Positions 48,912 through 57,491 are shown, numbered from the stretch's first letter. The stretch is DNA of 64,000 bases from an uncultured Tidjanibacter sp. (GCA_947852905.1 CANTVF010000003.1:186001-250000), one strand, 5' to 3'. Numbers and translations: made by a program. Notes: a model not told the origin generated them from the letters alone.

Positions 48912-50366
48912 ATGAAAAGGATTTTTGCTATTACAGGTACATTCCTGTTTGCAGCGGCCGTTTTAGCCGGTTGTAACAAGGTGGAAACCGACTATCAGTA
49001 TCTGAGGTTGGATATGGCTAACGTTTCGTTCCTCGGGGACGGCAATGCGCCGGTGACAATAAAGGTTTCCGCCACAGGAGCATGGGAAGTGGAGCCCTCG
49101 GTATCTTGGCTCAAGATCGGTGATAAGACCGATGGCAGCGTTACCGTTACCGTGGACGATAACGATACCGAAGCCGAACGCGAGGGCAAACTCGTGTTCA
49201 CGAGCGGAGAAGTTACCGAAGAGCTTCCCGTAAACCAGTTGCCTATGGCGAGCGGCGGTTATGTGTACCGTTCTCCGGTTTTTCTGGATATGGGACTTGC
49301 GATGTCGCCTAACGGCAAGTATGTGGTCGGTGAGGACAATGTGCTGCAGGATGACGAGACTTTCAATTTCGATGTTTACATTTACGATCTCGATACCGAC
49401 GAATATCGTGTCGTGGGATCGTATCCGCAATCTCTGTTCACCTTGCAGAAGCCGATGTGCATTACCGACCAGGGACTCGCTTTCATAAGCGATACGCAGA
49501 GCCGTACCGTAGGTATAGACCTCGATGGCAATGTTATCTATCCCGAGGGAGTTGACGAATTCCAGGGCAGTTTCAATGTGCAGGGTTCCGGTGACGGTGG
49601 CAGGATTCTGGTGGGTTATCAGATGGACAGGCCGGGCGGTAGGTATTTACCTATCATTTCCGAGAACGGTGTGGCGAGACAACTCGAAATACCTGAATTG
49701 AATGCCCATGACGAGCCTTTGGTTACTGGTGTCATGGCGCGTGGTTGCAGCCACGACGGCAAAGTGATTTACGGCAGTTCTTGGGACAATATGGAGAACA
49801 GTACGTGTTATTGGAAGGCCGATGACGGTTACAAATTCCATTGGGCTGCCGCTTCGGATCGTACGAAAGAACAGGTGGAAACTATAGATGCTTCCGACCA
49901 GCTCATAACCGTTACTCAGATTTCCGGACCGAAAACCTCGGCGGAGTTGACATGCATAAGTCCTAACGGTAAGTGGTTGGCCGTGACGTGGCAGCGCGAA
50001 TATTATACAGAAGGGGCGTTCGGATACAGTCAGGTGAGGTTCCCCGCTTTCATAGACCTCGAGAACGACAAGGCTTATCTGTTCGAGGATCTTCCCGGCG
50101 GAGCCAAACATGTGACCGACGACGGTATAGGGTTCACTATCAACGGTCTTATGACCAATAGCGGACAGGTGGTAGATATAGAGAACGGTGTTGTGCTCGG
50201 CAATATGTATGATTGGATTCTGGATAACTATGGTATAGCTACCGGTCCCGGCAGCATAGTGTATATGACACCGGACAAGCAGAGATTTCTGAGTCTGTGG
50301 ATTGCAGACAGTGCCGGCGGAGGCAAGACCGCTCACTGGTTCGTTGCTCCGAGGCCTGCAAAATAG
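48912..50366 (+). CDS. BACON-domain lipoprotein with C-terminal propeller-like repeats (paralog 1)
   Basis: MKRIFAITGTFLFAAAVLAGC lipobox, BACON domain (SFLGDGNAPVTIKVSATGAWEVEPSVSWLKIGDKTDGSVTVTVDDNDTEAEREGKLVFTSGEV), SPNGKYVVG / SPNGKWLAVTW repeats. Confidence 0.82.
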   Translation: MKRIFAITGTFLFAAAVLAGCNKVETDYQYLRLDMANVSFLGDGNAPVTIKVSATGAWEVEPSVSWLKIGDKTDGSVTVTVDDNDTEAEREGKLVFTSGEVTEELPVNQLPMASGGYVYRSPVFLDMGLAMSPNGKYVVGEDNVLQDDETFNFDVYIYDLDTDEYRVVGSYPQSLFTLQKPMCITDQGLAFISDTQSRTVGIDLDGNVIYPEGVDEFQGSFNVQGSGDGGRILVGYQMDRPGGRYLPIISENGVARQLEIPELNAHDEPLVTGVMARGCSHDGKVIYGSSWDNMENSTCYWKADDGYKFHWAAASDRTKEQVETIDASDQLITVTQISGPKTSAELTCISPNGKWLAVTWQREYYTEGAFGYSQVRFPAFIDLENDKAYLFEDLPGGAKHVTDDGIGFTINGLMTNSGQVVDIENGVVLGNMYDWILDNYGIATGPGSIVYMTPDKQRFLSLWIADSAGGGKTAHWFVAPRPAK

Positions 50367-50403
50367 CTGTTTTCAGATAGGTTAATATTATATAGATTAG
50401 GGG

Positions 50404-50438
50404 AAACGCCGCATGCTGTCAAGTATGCGGCGTTTTTT
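50404..50438 (+). terminator. Terminator after BACON paralog 1
   Basis: AAACGCCGCAT...ATGCGGCGTTT then T run. Confidence 0.9.
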
Positions 50439-50817
50439 CGATATGACTATGTCTTAGAATTTTATGCAGTTTAAAACGAATCGGTTACGGCATGTGCGGT
50501 GAGGTATGAAATAAATAGTGTATTCCTGACGTTTTTCGTAATATGTAATGCGTGTTCCTGAATATTGTGTAGAGATATTTGCAACAGGAAATATACATGT
50601 CTTATTGGCATATAATATCAATCTTTGTTCATATTAGGAATAAATAATTGCTATTACGTATTCGGTTAGATATTTTTTATAAATTTGCAGGCCGTTATTA
50701 CAATCGCATTTCTGTTTTGTAATGGGAATGATATGGTGTAATTTAATAATTTGTTGAGATGTGTTTCAAAATATATAATATCACCTAATTTTAAACAGAA
50801 CCTATTTATTGAAGATG

Positions 50818-50822
50818 AAAAG
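50818..50822. repeat. Left copy of 5-bp putative target site duplication AAAAG
   Basis: ATG|AAAAG|TATAATCGCGCAATTC; matches AAAAG at 54880-54884. Confidence 0.7.
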
Positions 50823-50832
50823 TATAATCGCG

Positions 50833-50849
50833 CAATTCAAATGTACAAA
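50833..50849 (+). repeat. Left subterminal inverted repeat of the element
   Basis: CAATTCAAATGTACAAA. Confidence 0.8.
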
Positions 50850-50852
50850 GTA

Positions 50853-50879
50853 GTGAACTAAAATCATTTTTTAGTTCAC
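50853..50879. repeat. Hairpin near the element left end
   Basis: GTGAACTAAAA...TTTTAGTTCAC, 11-bp perfect arms. Confidence 0.7.
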
Positions 50880-51159
50880 AAAACAACGTACTGATATACA
50901 GTTAAATCTATTATTGTGGTTGCTGTGTTACTTTTCCCTCGGTTTTGTTGTGAACAAAATATAAACCTATGACTTTCAGCGTTGTATATTTTTGTGAACA
51001 ACACAAGAAAAATCAAATGTACATTTTGCAAAATCGTTTAAGTTGCCTTATATCAGCAATTTACGGGAAAATATAATTATCGCCGTCAACTGCATAAAAA
51101 AGCGCGGATTATTGAAATTATATTCATTATCCGCGCTCGGTTGTGCGTTGTGGCGCATT

Positions 51160-51336
51160 TTACATATCCATGTGCGTATTAATATAGGCCAAATAGGTGC
51201 GGTAACTTATTCCCATAACTTTACGTATATAGTTTCGCCATACCGCCTTGTAGCACTTCGATTGGTTACCAGGCTCGTAATACTTCTGTGTAAGTTCATG
51301 AGCCATTTTTATACGTTGTATTGTACTTGCATGCAT
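51160..51336 (-). CDS. Small 58-aa ORF downstream of capsid gene (not in ORF track)
   Basis: Minus-strand translation MHASTIQRIKMAHELTQKYYEPGNQSKCYKAVWRNYIRKVMGISYRTYLAYINTHMDM*, Y/C/W-rich and protein-like; 17 bp downstream of the capsid stop; followed by a GC-rich hairpin (GCGCGGAT...ATCCGCGC, 51098-51135 region). Confidence 0.65.
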   Translation of the reverse strand: MHASTIQRIKMAHELTQKYYEPGNQSKCYKAVWRNYIRKVMGISYRTYLAYINTHMDM

Positions 51337-51353
51337 GGCTTATTCTCCTTGTT

Positions 51354-52226
51354 TTATGCGTTATCACTGACTATTGCACCCACTCCCTTTCCGCGGATAG
51401 GTAGGGCTACAAAACGTTTGTCAAAGCCTACGATCGTGGCGCGTTCTTTCGGATCGTCCTCGCTGGCATACATGTAGATATCCCCGTCCGCTTTCATCAC
51501 CTCTTTTGCATAAAAGGCCACGCTTGCGAACTGTGCCGTTTTCTCGCTGTCGAAAGGCACTTTTGTAAGCACCGTTTCAACTGTTTTGTATGTAGGCATT
51601 TGAGCGAATGAATAACAGCCGAATCCCGCAAATTTGAACGGCTCGCCGTCCTTTATATTGGTAAGTTCCTTGAACAACTCAATATCTTCCAACAACAAGT
51701 CGGAAACATGTTTCGGATGCAGGACAATGTAACGTTCTTCCAATGGTATTTCCGCCTCGTCAAACCGTTCTTTCAGGGTGAGGATATCCGCAAATGTCAT
51801 GCGTTTACGTCCTCCCGTGGCTAATCCCGTGGTAAGTATTACGGGCGTGTCTATTGTGTCATTGGTTGGGGCATATGCGTGTATAGCTTTCATTGCCACA
51901 CTTTTGCGCAATGTTGCTCGGTGCTGCCTTATCACGCTTTCCAATTTGTCGTAACTATACTCGATTGCATCGGGACGGCGCACGATAGTGTTTTCCGTCT
52001 CGAACTTGTCCAATACTATTTCGTTGTCCGAATCATCGCGACCAACCGATTTAATCGGATAGGTAGTATTGTTTATCAATACTTTCGGATCAATACCCGC
52101 TGACGCAATGTGCAGACGGTCGTTTTCCACGAAAGCGGAATAATTCACGGGCTTTTGCAGGAAGCTGTCATCAGGGTAAAAGCCTTCTAAAATCTGGCTT
52201 ATCCAAATCTCCTTATTTATAGCCAT
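51354..52226 (-). CDS. Putative phage major capsid protein
   Basis: AINKEIWISQILEGFYPDDSFLQKPVNYSAFVENDRLHIASAGIDPKVLINNTTYPI... and ASVAFYAKEVMKADGDIYMYASEDDPKERATIVGFDKRFVALPIRGKGVGAIV look like a capsid protein; located directly after a prohead protease gene. Confidence 0.72.
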   Translation of the reverse strand: MAINKEIWISQILEGFYPDDSFLQKPVNYSAFVENDRLHIASAGIDPKVLINNTTYPIKSVGRDDSDNEIVLDKFETENTIVRRPDAIEYSYDKLESVIRQHRATLRKSVAMKAIHAYAPTNDTIDTPVILTTGLATGGRKRMTFADILTLKERFDEAEIPLEERYIVLHPKHVSDLLLEDIELFKELTNIKDGEPFKFAGFGCYSFAQMPTYKTVETVLTKVPFDSEKTAQFASVAFYAKEVMKADGDIYMYASEDDPKERATIVGFDKRFVALPIRGKGVGAIVSDNA

Positions 52227-52238
52227 TCAACGTTTAAT

Positions 52239-53330
52239 TTATTGGTTTTTAGTTTTGTGTTCTTTCTCTTTTTGAAGCAGTTCACGGAATATATCGGGGT
52301 GTTCCCTCAAGTATTCGGGGTTGTTTTTCCTGTACCATTCAAGCGTATGCGGCTCTATGCTTACGCCTGTTTCCGCCTTAACAAGCCGTGCGTACAATTC
52401 TCGGTTGTTTTCCAACTCCTTAGGAGCGAATTTGCGGTAATCCGACAGTGTCCAGTTTGCACGGTCTTTTGTTCGGTTTATCAAATCGGTTGGCTTTATT
52501 GCAGGGCGCAACGTGAAAAGCAATTCTTTCAGCGTCTTAATTCCCATTTCAGCCCCTATGCGTTGATATATACCAGTTTCACAGCCTAATATTTGCCCTT
52601 TCCCTGTGGCGTCTTGTAATAACCTGTTTATTTCGGGTTCCTGTGCTTTACGCTGTGAATCCACATAGGCCATGAAAGCCGCCGGATTTCCTTTGGCCAT
52701 TAGCCGAAAATTATCACGTTGTACTTTTTCTATATATCCGTGTTGTATCGCGTTGTCTACCGCCGTATCCGCCGTTTCTTTGCCGTTTAAGGCGTTTTTA
52801 ACGGCTTGGAGTATGTCCGCTTCGGTTGCGGTATTTTCAAGCCCTAAAAGCTGAATTAAGGCCGTTTTCAGGTCTTCAGGTGTATCGTTATCCAAATCAT
52901 TGAGTTTATAAACATATCCGCCCGAACGTCTGTACAGTTTCACTGCATTTGAATTGCTCGGTATATCCACTATCGAAACCTCAATTAACCGGCATTTAGT
53001 GACCGTTTGAACTCCGTTTAATTTTCCGGTGGCTATCTCTTCAATACCGATTGAGACACAACGCAAAAAACCGTTCTCTACCTGTTTTTTAACAGTTGCG
53101 GCAAGTTCCGTGCTGTCATCGAATACGGCATCGCCGAGTAGCCGCGAACCGTCCTTACGGATGTTCTCCCAGCGGCCTATTACATTGCCGTCCCTGTTAT
53201 GCATGTAAAGCATGACGGGATTACGCTCAAATGTCGTTGTGTCTATACCCGAAGTAAGCACGACAAACCCGTAACTGTTTACACTTTCATCGGATAGTAC
53301 AAAAGTTATTCTGTCGTTTTCTGTTTCCAT
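52239..53330 (-). CDS. Phage prohead protease (HK97 S78 / Mu-I-like) with C-terminal scaffold-like region
   Basis: RITFVLSDESVNSYGFVVLTSGIDTTTFERNPVMLYMHNRDGNVIGRWENIRKDGSRLLGDAVFDDS...VENGFLRCVSIGIEEI...CRLIEVSIVDIPSNSNAVKLY is a typical prohead protease arrangement. Confidence 0.85.
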   Translation of the reverse strand: METENDRITFVLSDESVNSYGFVVLTSGIDTTTFERNPVMLYMHNRDGNVIGRWENIRKDGSRLLGDAVFDDSTELAATVKKQVENGFLRCVSIGIEEIATGKLNGVQTVTKCRLIEVSIVDIPSNSNAVKLYRRSGGYVYKLNDLDNDTPEDLKTALIQLLGLENTATEADILQAVKNALNGKETADTAVDNAIQHGYIEKVQRDNFRLMAKGNPAAFMAYVDSQRKAQEPEINRLLQDATGKGQILGCETGIYQRIGAEMGIKTLKELLFTLRPAIKPTDLINRTKDRANWTLSDYRKFAPKELENNRELYARLVKAETGVSIEPHTLEWYRKNNPEYLREHPDIFRELLQKEKEHKTKNQ

Positions 53331-53500
53331 TCGCTAAACATTTAATGCAAAGGACTATAAAACCCAGATATCCGGCAAAAAGAATGTAAAATATTTACAC
53401 TCTTTTTATGTCAAATTTCGACACTTTGCAAATTTGCGGCATGAATATTTTGCAGGTACAAAAGAAACGGTTACTTTTGTGTATCCTAAATCAAAGTATT

Positions 53501-53680
53501 ATGTATTCCTTTCGAGTAAATCACAGAATTATAGCCACTTATGGTGTGGGTAGCGGAAACGCCCCAGCGCCTCAATACTTTGAGCGTAGGACACCTACGA
53601 GTGGCTTTTATTTATTTCCTAAATCAAAGTATCATGGACAACTCGGTAAATGTACCCGCACTGGTGTACGGAGATGTTAA
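53501..53680 (+). CDS. Small ORF of unknown function inside the element (low support)
   Basis: MYSFRVNHRIIATYGVGSGNAPAPQYFERRTPTSGFYLFPKSKYHGQLGKCTRTGVRRC; start preceded by the same leader as the next ORF. Confidence 0.3.
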   Translation: MYSFRVNHRIIATYGVGSGNAPAPQYFERRTPTSGFYLFPKSKYHGQLGKCTRTGVRRC

Positions 53681-53906
53681 TTTTCAAGCGTTTATAAACT
53701 GCAAATTGACGCTGAAAAACGGGGAACAAACGGTTTTATGGGCATTCGTACCCAAAGGGGTTTCTTTTGAAGACATAGCAATGGGCTTAAATAAAGCCCT
53801 CGAAGCATCCGGAATCGTACACAGCGCAGAAAAAGAGGTTTATACATTACGCAAGAATAAACTTTTATCGCTGTTCTGTTGTTTCAGTAAACGCATTTTC
53901 AAATAA
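53634..53906 (+). CDS. Small hypothetical protein inside the element
   Basis: MDNSVNVPALVYGDVNFQAFINCKLTLKNGEQTVLWAFVPKGVSFEDIAMGLNKALEASGIVHSAEKEVYTLRKNK...; start reassigned to the internal ATG. Confidence 0.55.
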   Translation: MDNSVNVPALVYGDVNFQAFINCKLTLKNGEQTVLWAFVPKGVSFEDIAMGLNKALEASGIVHSAEKEVYTLRKNKLLSLFCCFSKRIFK

Positions 53907-53958
53907 CCACCATTCAGCCCCGTGGTAATCCTGCGGGGCTTTTATAGTTATATATCAA

Positions 53959-54441
53959 ATGAATAGAAAAGCAACAATAATAGAACTACATAAACAAGGC
54001 GTATCGCCTGGCGATATTGCTACGATTTTGGACGTGTCAAAGCGTTATGTGTATCGGTGTCTTGAACCGATAAATGAAGACAACAAGAAATTGACTGTAA
54101 GCAATTACATAAAAGCCGTTAAACGAGGATATGACACGAAAGAAGATTTAGCCCGATTTTTCCATGTTACCAAGAAAAAACTATTTGAGTTTGAGAAAGA
54201 GCACGATATTTTGCAGTCGCTTGCAGAATACTACTACATACAGGGTAAGAGCCTGCCGGAAATAGGACAAATATTACACATGCGTATCGGATCAATACGG
54301 ATTCCATCGGATTTACCCACATTAAACGAAGTGCGCCGCGATTTAAATATGATATTGGATACTTATGCAAAAGTAGCGGAACATGGGGATGCCGAAACGG
54401 TACGATATAATGACCTGAAAAGGATAGTCAGTAAATTATGA
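53959..54441 (+). CDS. Helix-turn-helix DNA-binding protein of the element
   Basis: NRKATIIELHKQGVSPGDIATILDVSKRYVYRCLEP (HTH), second HTH-like YYIQGKSLPEIGQILHMRIGSIRIPSDLP. Confidence 0.72.
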   Translation: MNRKATIIELHKQGVSPGDIATILDVSKRYVYRCLEPINEDNKKLTVSNYIKAVKRGYDTKEDLARFFHVTKKKLFEFEKEHDILQSLAEYYYIQGKSLPEIGQILHMRIGSIRIPSDLPTLNEVRRDLNMILDTYAKVAEHGDAETVRYNDLKRIVSKL

Positions 54442-54461
54442 ATGCTTAAATATGTCCCCCC

Positions 54462-54496
54462 CAAAAACCTAAATCGCGAAAATTCAAATGTACAAA
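54462..54496. repeat. Internal near-copy of the element's left end
   Basis: CAAAAACCTAA followed by ATCGCGAAAATTCAAATGTACAAA, nearly identical to left end ATCGCGCAATTCAAATGTACAAA (50828-50849), same orientation. Confidence 0.75.
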
Positions 54497-54853
54497 TACT
54501 TAAAGTGTTGTTTGCTAAATATTTATTGCCCCAAATTAAGAACCTAACCCCGAAAGAGGACGCAATTTTAATCAGCTTGCAAAAACCTAACTACCAAATG
54601 CAGCCCAAATGACGACATTTGCCCCGGAACACATCGTTAATACCAATGGTGTTGACAGGCCAAAATACAAGCAAAATACAGTCTGAATTCACGTAAAATA
54701 CAAATATAAGCTAACTTAAACGGTCGAAAATTAAAGCTAAATTAAAGCAAATTCACATTTCAAAGCCTCGTTTTTGGGGCTTTTTTCGTTTATACGCCCT
54801 CTTTAAATGCACTGTAATAAGGGTATTTAAGCCTGTTTTCCAAAAACCTAACT

Positions 54854-54870
54854 TTTGTACATCTGAATTG
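54854..54870 (-). repeat. Right subterminal inverted repeat of the element
   Basis: TTTGTACATCTGAATTG = reverse complement of the left repeat with one mismatch. Confidence 0.8.
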
Positions 54871-54879
54871 TGCGCCCGT

Positions 54880-56343
54880 AAAAGGATTTTTTCTTTTGCA
54901 AGCGCATGCCTGCTCGCAGCAGCGGCGCTGACAGGCTGTAGCGAGGTGGAGACCGACTATCGGTATATCAACCTTGATATGGCTAACATTTCGTTTACCG
55001 GTGCAGGGAATATGCCTGTGACCATAAAAGTTTCGGCTACCGGAGCGTGGGAAGTGGAGCCGTCGGCATCGTGGCTTACGATAAGCGACAAAACCGATGG
55101 AAGCGTGACAGTTACCGCTGCCGATAACGACACTGAAAACGAGCGTGAAGGCAAACTCGTGTTTACCATGGGCGATGTTACCGAAGAACTTCCCGTCAAC
55201 CAGCTGCCTATGGAGACTGGAGGTTATGTATACCGTTATCCATCACATTTGGATATGGGGCTGGTGATGTCTCCCAGCGGTAAGTATGTCGGCGGTGAGG
55301 ATCAGGTACTTCAGGATGACGAAACGTTCAACTATCAGATCTGGATTTTCGATCTCGATACCGATGAATCGCGTATGGTTGCCGAAATACCGAATGCGAT
55401 GTACTTTCTGCAGCAGCCTCAGTGTATTTCCGATAATGGTGTCATATTCATAAGCGAACATCATAATGGAGGAACCATAGGTATCGACCTCGACGGAAAC
55501 TTTGTGATTCCTACAAAACCTGAAGGTTTCCAGAATGCTCCGAACGTACAGGGTACTTCCGCCGACGGTAGCATCTGGGTAGGTTACGGGCGCAATGTCA
55601 GCGGCGATGCCGGCATGTATTATCCGATAATCTGGGTGAACAACGAGGCCGAAACGTTGCCTATACCTGATAAGAATGCTCACGGCGCTCCCGTATCGAC
55701 CGGCTTTATGGCTCGCGGTTGCAGTCACGACGGTAAGGTTATCTACGGCAGTTCTTGGGACAATATGGAGAACAGCGCATGTTTCTGGAAAGACAACGGT
55801 AACGGTTACGAGTTCCATTGGGCTGGCGAACCCGACCGTGACCTTCAGATAGTGCCGTCTCTGGATGCGGAGGACAATCCTATCGAAGTTGCGCAGCTTT
55901 CCGGTCCGAAAATTTCTGCGGAACGTACTAATATAAGCCCGAACGGCAAATGGTTGTCCGTAACGTGGTGTAAGGAAACTTATGACGGTAATGGCGGTTA
56001 TTCCGAAGCCAGATTCCCGGCATTCATCGATCTCGAGACTAACAAGGCTTATCTGTTCGAGGATCTTCCCGGCGGCGCAAGACATGCGACGAATGACGGC
56101 TTGGGCTTTACCATAGACGGACTTATGACCAATAGCGGTAAGGTTATCGATATAGAGAACGGTGCTGTGTTGGGCAATATGTACGATTGGATTAAGGACA
56201 ATTACGGTATAGCTACCGGTCCCGGAAGTATCGTTTACATGACTGCCGACATGCAGAGGTTCCTGAGCCTTTGCCTCGCTTCGAGCGTATCCTCGGATGC
56301 TAAAACCACCCACTGGTTCGTAGCTCCCAAACCTGCTGAATAG
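54880..56343 (+). pseudogene. BACON-domain lipoprotein paralog 2, interrupted at codon 3 by the element (possible TTG-started chimera from 54868)
   Basis: KRIFSFASACLLAAAALTGCSEVETDYRYINLDMANISFTGAGNMPVTIKVSATGAWEVEPSASWL... closely parallels paralog 1; its native ATG lies at 50815 beyond the element. The body is an intact reading frame. Confidence 0.75.
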
Positions 56344-56385
56344 TCCGATACGGAGATATGAAGGGATGAATGTCCCTGAAATTAG

Positions 56386-56415
56386 ATACGCCGCGTACTA
56401 CTGTACGCGGCGTAT
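56386..56415. terminator. Bidirectional hairpin
   Basis: ATACGCCGCGTAC...GTACGCGGCGTAT between convergent genes. Confidence 0.75.
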
Positions 56416-56485
56416 TCATTTGCGATGATGTGTTGGCAACGGTGACGCGTTATGTGCATCTGCCGGGAAGTCGGGTCGTGACGGA

Positions 56486-57448
56486 TCAATCTACCATGAG
56501 ATTGCAGCCTCGCGTCTGGGTTTTGTCCATTCTGCCGAGTATAGAGAACGAGCCGTCCGGATAGACTATGCCTGCGTCCTGCGTCTCCAGAAAGGCACAG
56601 GAGTGCAGGTTGGCGAGGTCCGTTATGTTGATTCCTCCACGCCGGCCAGCAGGGAGCCGTTCGAACGGATCGTTGAAGTCGCGGACGGATATTTTCATCC
56701 ACGGTGGAGTCGTGAATATGCCTTCGCCGAATGAATAAGCCTGCGATGTGAGTTCGGCCATTCCGTATTCCGAAGCTATTCTGTCCACGCCGAAACCTTT
56801 GCAGAGTATGGCATGCATCTCCTCTTTCGGCAACTCTTTGCGGCGGCCTTTCATGCCGCCCGTCTCCATTACTACGGTGTCGCGCAATACGGGCGCACAT
56901 TCTTCCGCCAGATCGAGCAGAGCATAACTTACTCCCAGCAGTATCTTTCGTTTCGGATCGTCGGCCATTCTGCGCAACAGTTCTGCGTGGTCGTGCAGAA
57001 AGAAGCCGCCGCCTCCGCTCTTTATCAGGTCGTCGGCCATGAATACGAGCGACGATCCCTCCCTTTCCAGATAACACGGCAACAGGGCGTAGAACGACCA
57101 TTGCGCAGGATCGCCGAAAAACATGGAGAAGGCCTTGCGCAACGTTTTGCGGTAATTGTCGAGTCTCTCAACATAATGTATCGCCGGGGTATCGCCGCCT
57201 GTGGTACTGCTGGTAAACTGCGCTTCCGGAGCTCCGGTACCGCAGTATACCTTGCGGCTTTTGAAAAGTTCTATAGGCATGTACGGGATATCGTCCGTCG
57301 TGCATACCTCGTCGGGCGAAACGCCTATGGCGGTGAGATAGTCGCGGTACGGAGGACATGCCTTAGCCTGAAAGGAGAAGATTTCCAACGCCGCTTTTTC
57401 GAATGCAGCGGCAGAGTCGATCGACAGTATTTCGTCTATGGAGTACAT
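56486..57448 (-). CDS. LuxE/acyl-protein synthetase-like adenylate-forming enzyme
   Basis: MPIELFKSRKVYCGTGAPEAQFTSSTTGGDTPAIHYV, ASEYGMAELTSQAYS. Start reassigned to ATG at 57448. Confidence 0.82.
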   Translation of the reverse strand: MYSIDEILSIDSAAAFEKAALEIFSFQAKACPPYRDYLTAIGVSPDEVCTTDDIPYMPIELFKSRKVYCGTGAPEAQFTSSTTGGDTPAIHYVERLDNYRKTLRKAFSMFFGDPAQWSFYALLPCYLEREGSSLVFMADDLIKSGGGGFFLHDHAELLRRMADDPKRKILLGVSYALLDLAEECAPVLRDTVVMETGGMKGRRKELPKEEMHAILCKGFGVDRIASEYGMAELTSQAYSFGEGIFTTPPWMKISVRDFNDPFERLPAGRRGGINITDLANLHSCAFLETQDAGIVYPDGSFSILGRMDKTQTRGCNLMVD

Positions 57449-57491
57449 GTTGTTGTCCGGAGTATGGTTGAATTTGAATCGTCGTAAATAT

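Larger units (their letters stand above)
50823..54879. mobile_element. 4,057-bp transposon-like element carrying phage capsid-module genes
   Basis: Flanked by AAAAG direct repeats; subterminal inverted repeats CAATTCAAATGTACAAA (50833-50849) / TTTGTACATCTGAATTG (54854-54870), 16/17 identical; removing it reconstitutes a BACON lipoprotein gene ATGAAAAGGATTTTTTCTTTTGCA...; phage-type genes inside. Confidence 0.82.

Noticed and set aside
51098-51135. GCGCGGAT...ATCCGCGC hairpin as a packaging or attachment signal
   Set aside because: Position directly after the small ORF of the capsid operon is best explained as a transcription terminator; nothing else supports a packaging role.
51043-51477. 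144-aa plus-strand ORF over the capsid 3' end
   Set aside because: Antisense to the capsid C-terminus and to the better-supported 58-aa minus-strand ORF; contains the intergenic hairpin and looks compositionally non-protein-like.
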